Below are positions 6,580 to 7,270 of a stretch of 7,270 nucleotides of DNA, one piece after another (the stretch's first letter is position 1; each line of letters opens with the position of its first letter). Source of the DNA: Desulfobacteraceae bacterium (GTDB lineage: Bacteria; Desulfobacterota; Desulfobacteria; Desulfobacterales; Desulfobacteraceae); contig JAGLLQ010000034.1 of assembly GCA_023140455.1 (NCBI GenBank), positions 1 to 7,270 on the forward strand, written 5' to 3'. The notes below the pieces were generated by a model. It was not told where the DNA came from and searched no databases. It saw nothing but the letters and a program-made list of their open reading frames with translations. A program made the translations under genes and the position numbers.

Positions 6580-7224
6580 TTGAAGCCAAAAGGCAGGATA
6601 AAAAATACTATGAAATTATTTGAGGCCCTTCCATTTTTAATTTTTGTTTATTACATCAGATATATTGATATTCAAACTGTACAAGACTGGAACCTTCCAT
6701 TTTTTATCAGTGGTGTAGCAGCATTTATTGCTATAATATTGTTTTTTGTACATAAAATAATTTTTAATCGTATTCTTCTTGGTATTAATCTCTATCTAAT
6801 AAGTGGAGCTATTGCCATAATCACTCATCAGTGGTGGTTAAATAAAATTTATGGAGAATTGCATGCCTCAGGAGTGTTGGCATGGGTTGTGATTGTTGGT
6901 CTTGTTTGTTTATTGTTTAGCCCACATGGGTTTATAGGTGTCAATTCTGCTGATAAACATTCTATCAAGAAATTTTCTTTGCTCTTATTTTTTGTTTCTA
7001 TTTGTGCTTTCAGTATCTCCTTTGTTCTTCGTGAAAACAGAGTTTTTTCTGAACTTATTCCGTTTACTTTGATATTTTTTACACAATATATATTAAAAAA
7101 TAAAGTTACTAAGATAAAAGAGGGAGAGATATCAACATAACACAACACTGGAGCGGATCAGGAGCTACGGAGCTGCTCTCGAAGGTTTTCGCCTCAGCCA
7201 TCCTCACAGCTCATACGCCGGGCG
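6574..7224 (+). mobile_element. Putative integron gene cassette carrying a membrane protein gene
   Basis: The limits are set at the G/TT cut points of GTTGTGT (6573-6579) and GTTAAGT (7224-7230). The cassette would be 651 bp: a 36-bp leader, one gene in the same orientation, and an attC-like site of about 90 bp. In circular form the right core would read GTTGTGT and pair 7/7 with the left core ACACAAC (7140-7146), the diagnostic property of a genuine cassette. The extension AACACAAC/GTTGTGTT is 8/8. Confidence 0.62.
6610..7140 (+). CDS. Unrecognised multi-pass membrane protein, cassette-borne
   Basis: This 176-residue hydrophobic protein matches no family I recognise. Hydrophobic stretches at about 7-16 (short), 29-47, 50-72, 88-105, 122-140 and 147-162 suggest five or six membrane segments in the inner membrane. 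A short charged tail follows (KNKVTKIKEGE, 163-173). Conspicuous residues are the polar/aromatic loop HQWWLNKIYGELH (73-85) and SPHGF (104-108). There is no cleavable signal peptide or catalytic motif. I chose ATG 6610, preceded by GGCAGGA (6592-6598) 11 nt upstream. A longer reading from TTG 6574 would add 12 residues (MCLKPKGR...) but would start on the cassette core itself and has no ribosome binding site. The stop TAA is the last codon before the attC-like site, and its last A opens the left core ACACAAC. It could be a cassette-encoded stress, transport or immunity protein, but the sequence does not say which. Confidence 0.78.
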   Translation: MKLFEALPFLIFVYYIRYIDIQTVQDWNLPFFISGVAAFIAIILFFVHKIIFNRILLGINLYLISGAIAIITHQWWLNKIYGELHASGVLAWVVIVGLVCLLFSPHGFIGVNSADKHSIKKFSLLLFFVSICAFSISFVLRENRVFSELIPFTLIFFTQYILKNKVTKIKEGEIST

Positions 7225-7230
7225 TTAAGT
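7140..7230 (+). other. attC-like integron recombination site after the membrane gene
   Basis: The left core is ACACAAC (7140-7146) and the right core is GTTAAGT (7224-7230, fits GTTRRRY). Between them the arms pair as follows: 7148-7150 with 7219-7221; GCG at 7153-7155 with CGC at 7216-7218; AT at 7157-7158 with AT at 7213-7214; and GAGCT at 7162-7166 with AGCTC at 7208-7212. The interruptions are a 2-nt bulge, one mismatch and a 3-nt bulge. GAGCTG (7170-7175) is an alternative partner for CAGCTC (7207-7212). A 5-nt spacer CGGGC precedes the right core, as in standard attC sites. The segment is visibly richer in G and C than the flanking genes. An alternative left core ACATAAC (7135-7141) pairs with GTTAAGT at 6 of 7 positions. 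Confidence 0.6.
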
Positions 7231-7252
7231 CGAGAAGGAAAAGATAACCCAT

Positions 7253-7270
7253 ATGAGCCGTCGTCTTGTC
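7253..7270 (+). CDS. Start of a further gene, cut by the window edge
   Basis: An ATG opens MSRRLV and then the window ends. AGAAGGA (7233-7239) lies 13 nt upstream, a good Shine-Dalgarno sequence at a rather long spacing. The start lies 28 bp after the inferred cassette junction (7224/7225), the usual distance for the gene of a next integron cassette. Six codons do not allow any functional call. Confidence 0.4.

Noticed and set aside
6574..6609. TTG start at 6574 extending the membrane protein by 12 residues
   Set aside because: The TTG is part of the putative recombination core and has no ribosome binding site. ATG 6610 has GGCAGGA upstream and begins directly before a hydrophobic segment.
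6849..7148. 99-codon minus-strand frame opposite the membrane gene, and 6119-6370 minus opposite GNAT
   Set aside because: Antisense shadows of convincing plus-strand genes.
7148..7222. tRNA or structured RNA gene in the GC-richer segment
   Set aside because: No cloverleaf arms, anticodon stem or TTCGA-type T-loop could be placed. The palindrome with flanking cores is explained better as attC.

Overview
The window is AT-rich DNA in two blocks of opposite orientation. Block 1, minus strand, about 1-5175, holds ordinary chromosomal genes: prfC (peptide chain release factor 3) and, 34 bp downstream, a very large FAD/iron-sulfur oxidoreductase that runs off the left edge. The large gene is open on the minus strand from position 3530 to position 1. 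I translated it throughout: it has an N-terminal family-specific segment, a FAD-binding PCMH domain, a FAD-oxidase C-terminal domain, two CxxCxxCxxxCP clusters and two cysteine-rich CCG-type modules. Multidomain FAD/Fe-S dehydrogenases of this design, low GC and the gene style suggest an anaerobic or facultative Gram-negative bacterium, possibly a sulfate reducer of the Desulfobacterota. That assignment is an inference from gene content, not proof.

A 331-bp divergent intergenic region (5176-5506) separates this block from block 2. It has several short repeats but no gene.

Block 2, plus strand, 5507-7270, looks like a stretch of integron gene cassettes. It holds fosX (fosfomycin epoxide hydrolase, all key residues present), a GNAT-family acetyltransferase, an unrecognised multi-pass membrane protein and the first six codons of a further gene. 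All are co-oriented, and each of the three gaps carries attC-type sequence. The site after fosX (5903-6033) folds on paper into a 17-bp stem with one bulged A, flanked by core-like TTATAAC and GTTGAAC. The site after the membrane gene (7140-7230) also forms an imperfect palindrome and ends in the core GTTAAGT. Its left core ACACAAC is the exact reverse complement of GTTGTGT at 6573-6579. That is what the two ends of a single cassette (6574-7224) should show, because they are joined when the cassette is circular. The site between the GNAT gene and the membrane gene appears reduced to its right end.

No integrase gene is visible. The upstream neighbour of the array is the prfC operon, so within this window the array looks like a cluster of attC sites lacking an integrase (CALIN-like), or an array whose integrase lies off the right edge. 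The genes of block 2 do not form a pathway: an antibiotic-resistance hydrolase, an acetyltransferase and a small membrane protein are typical independent cassette cargo.
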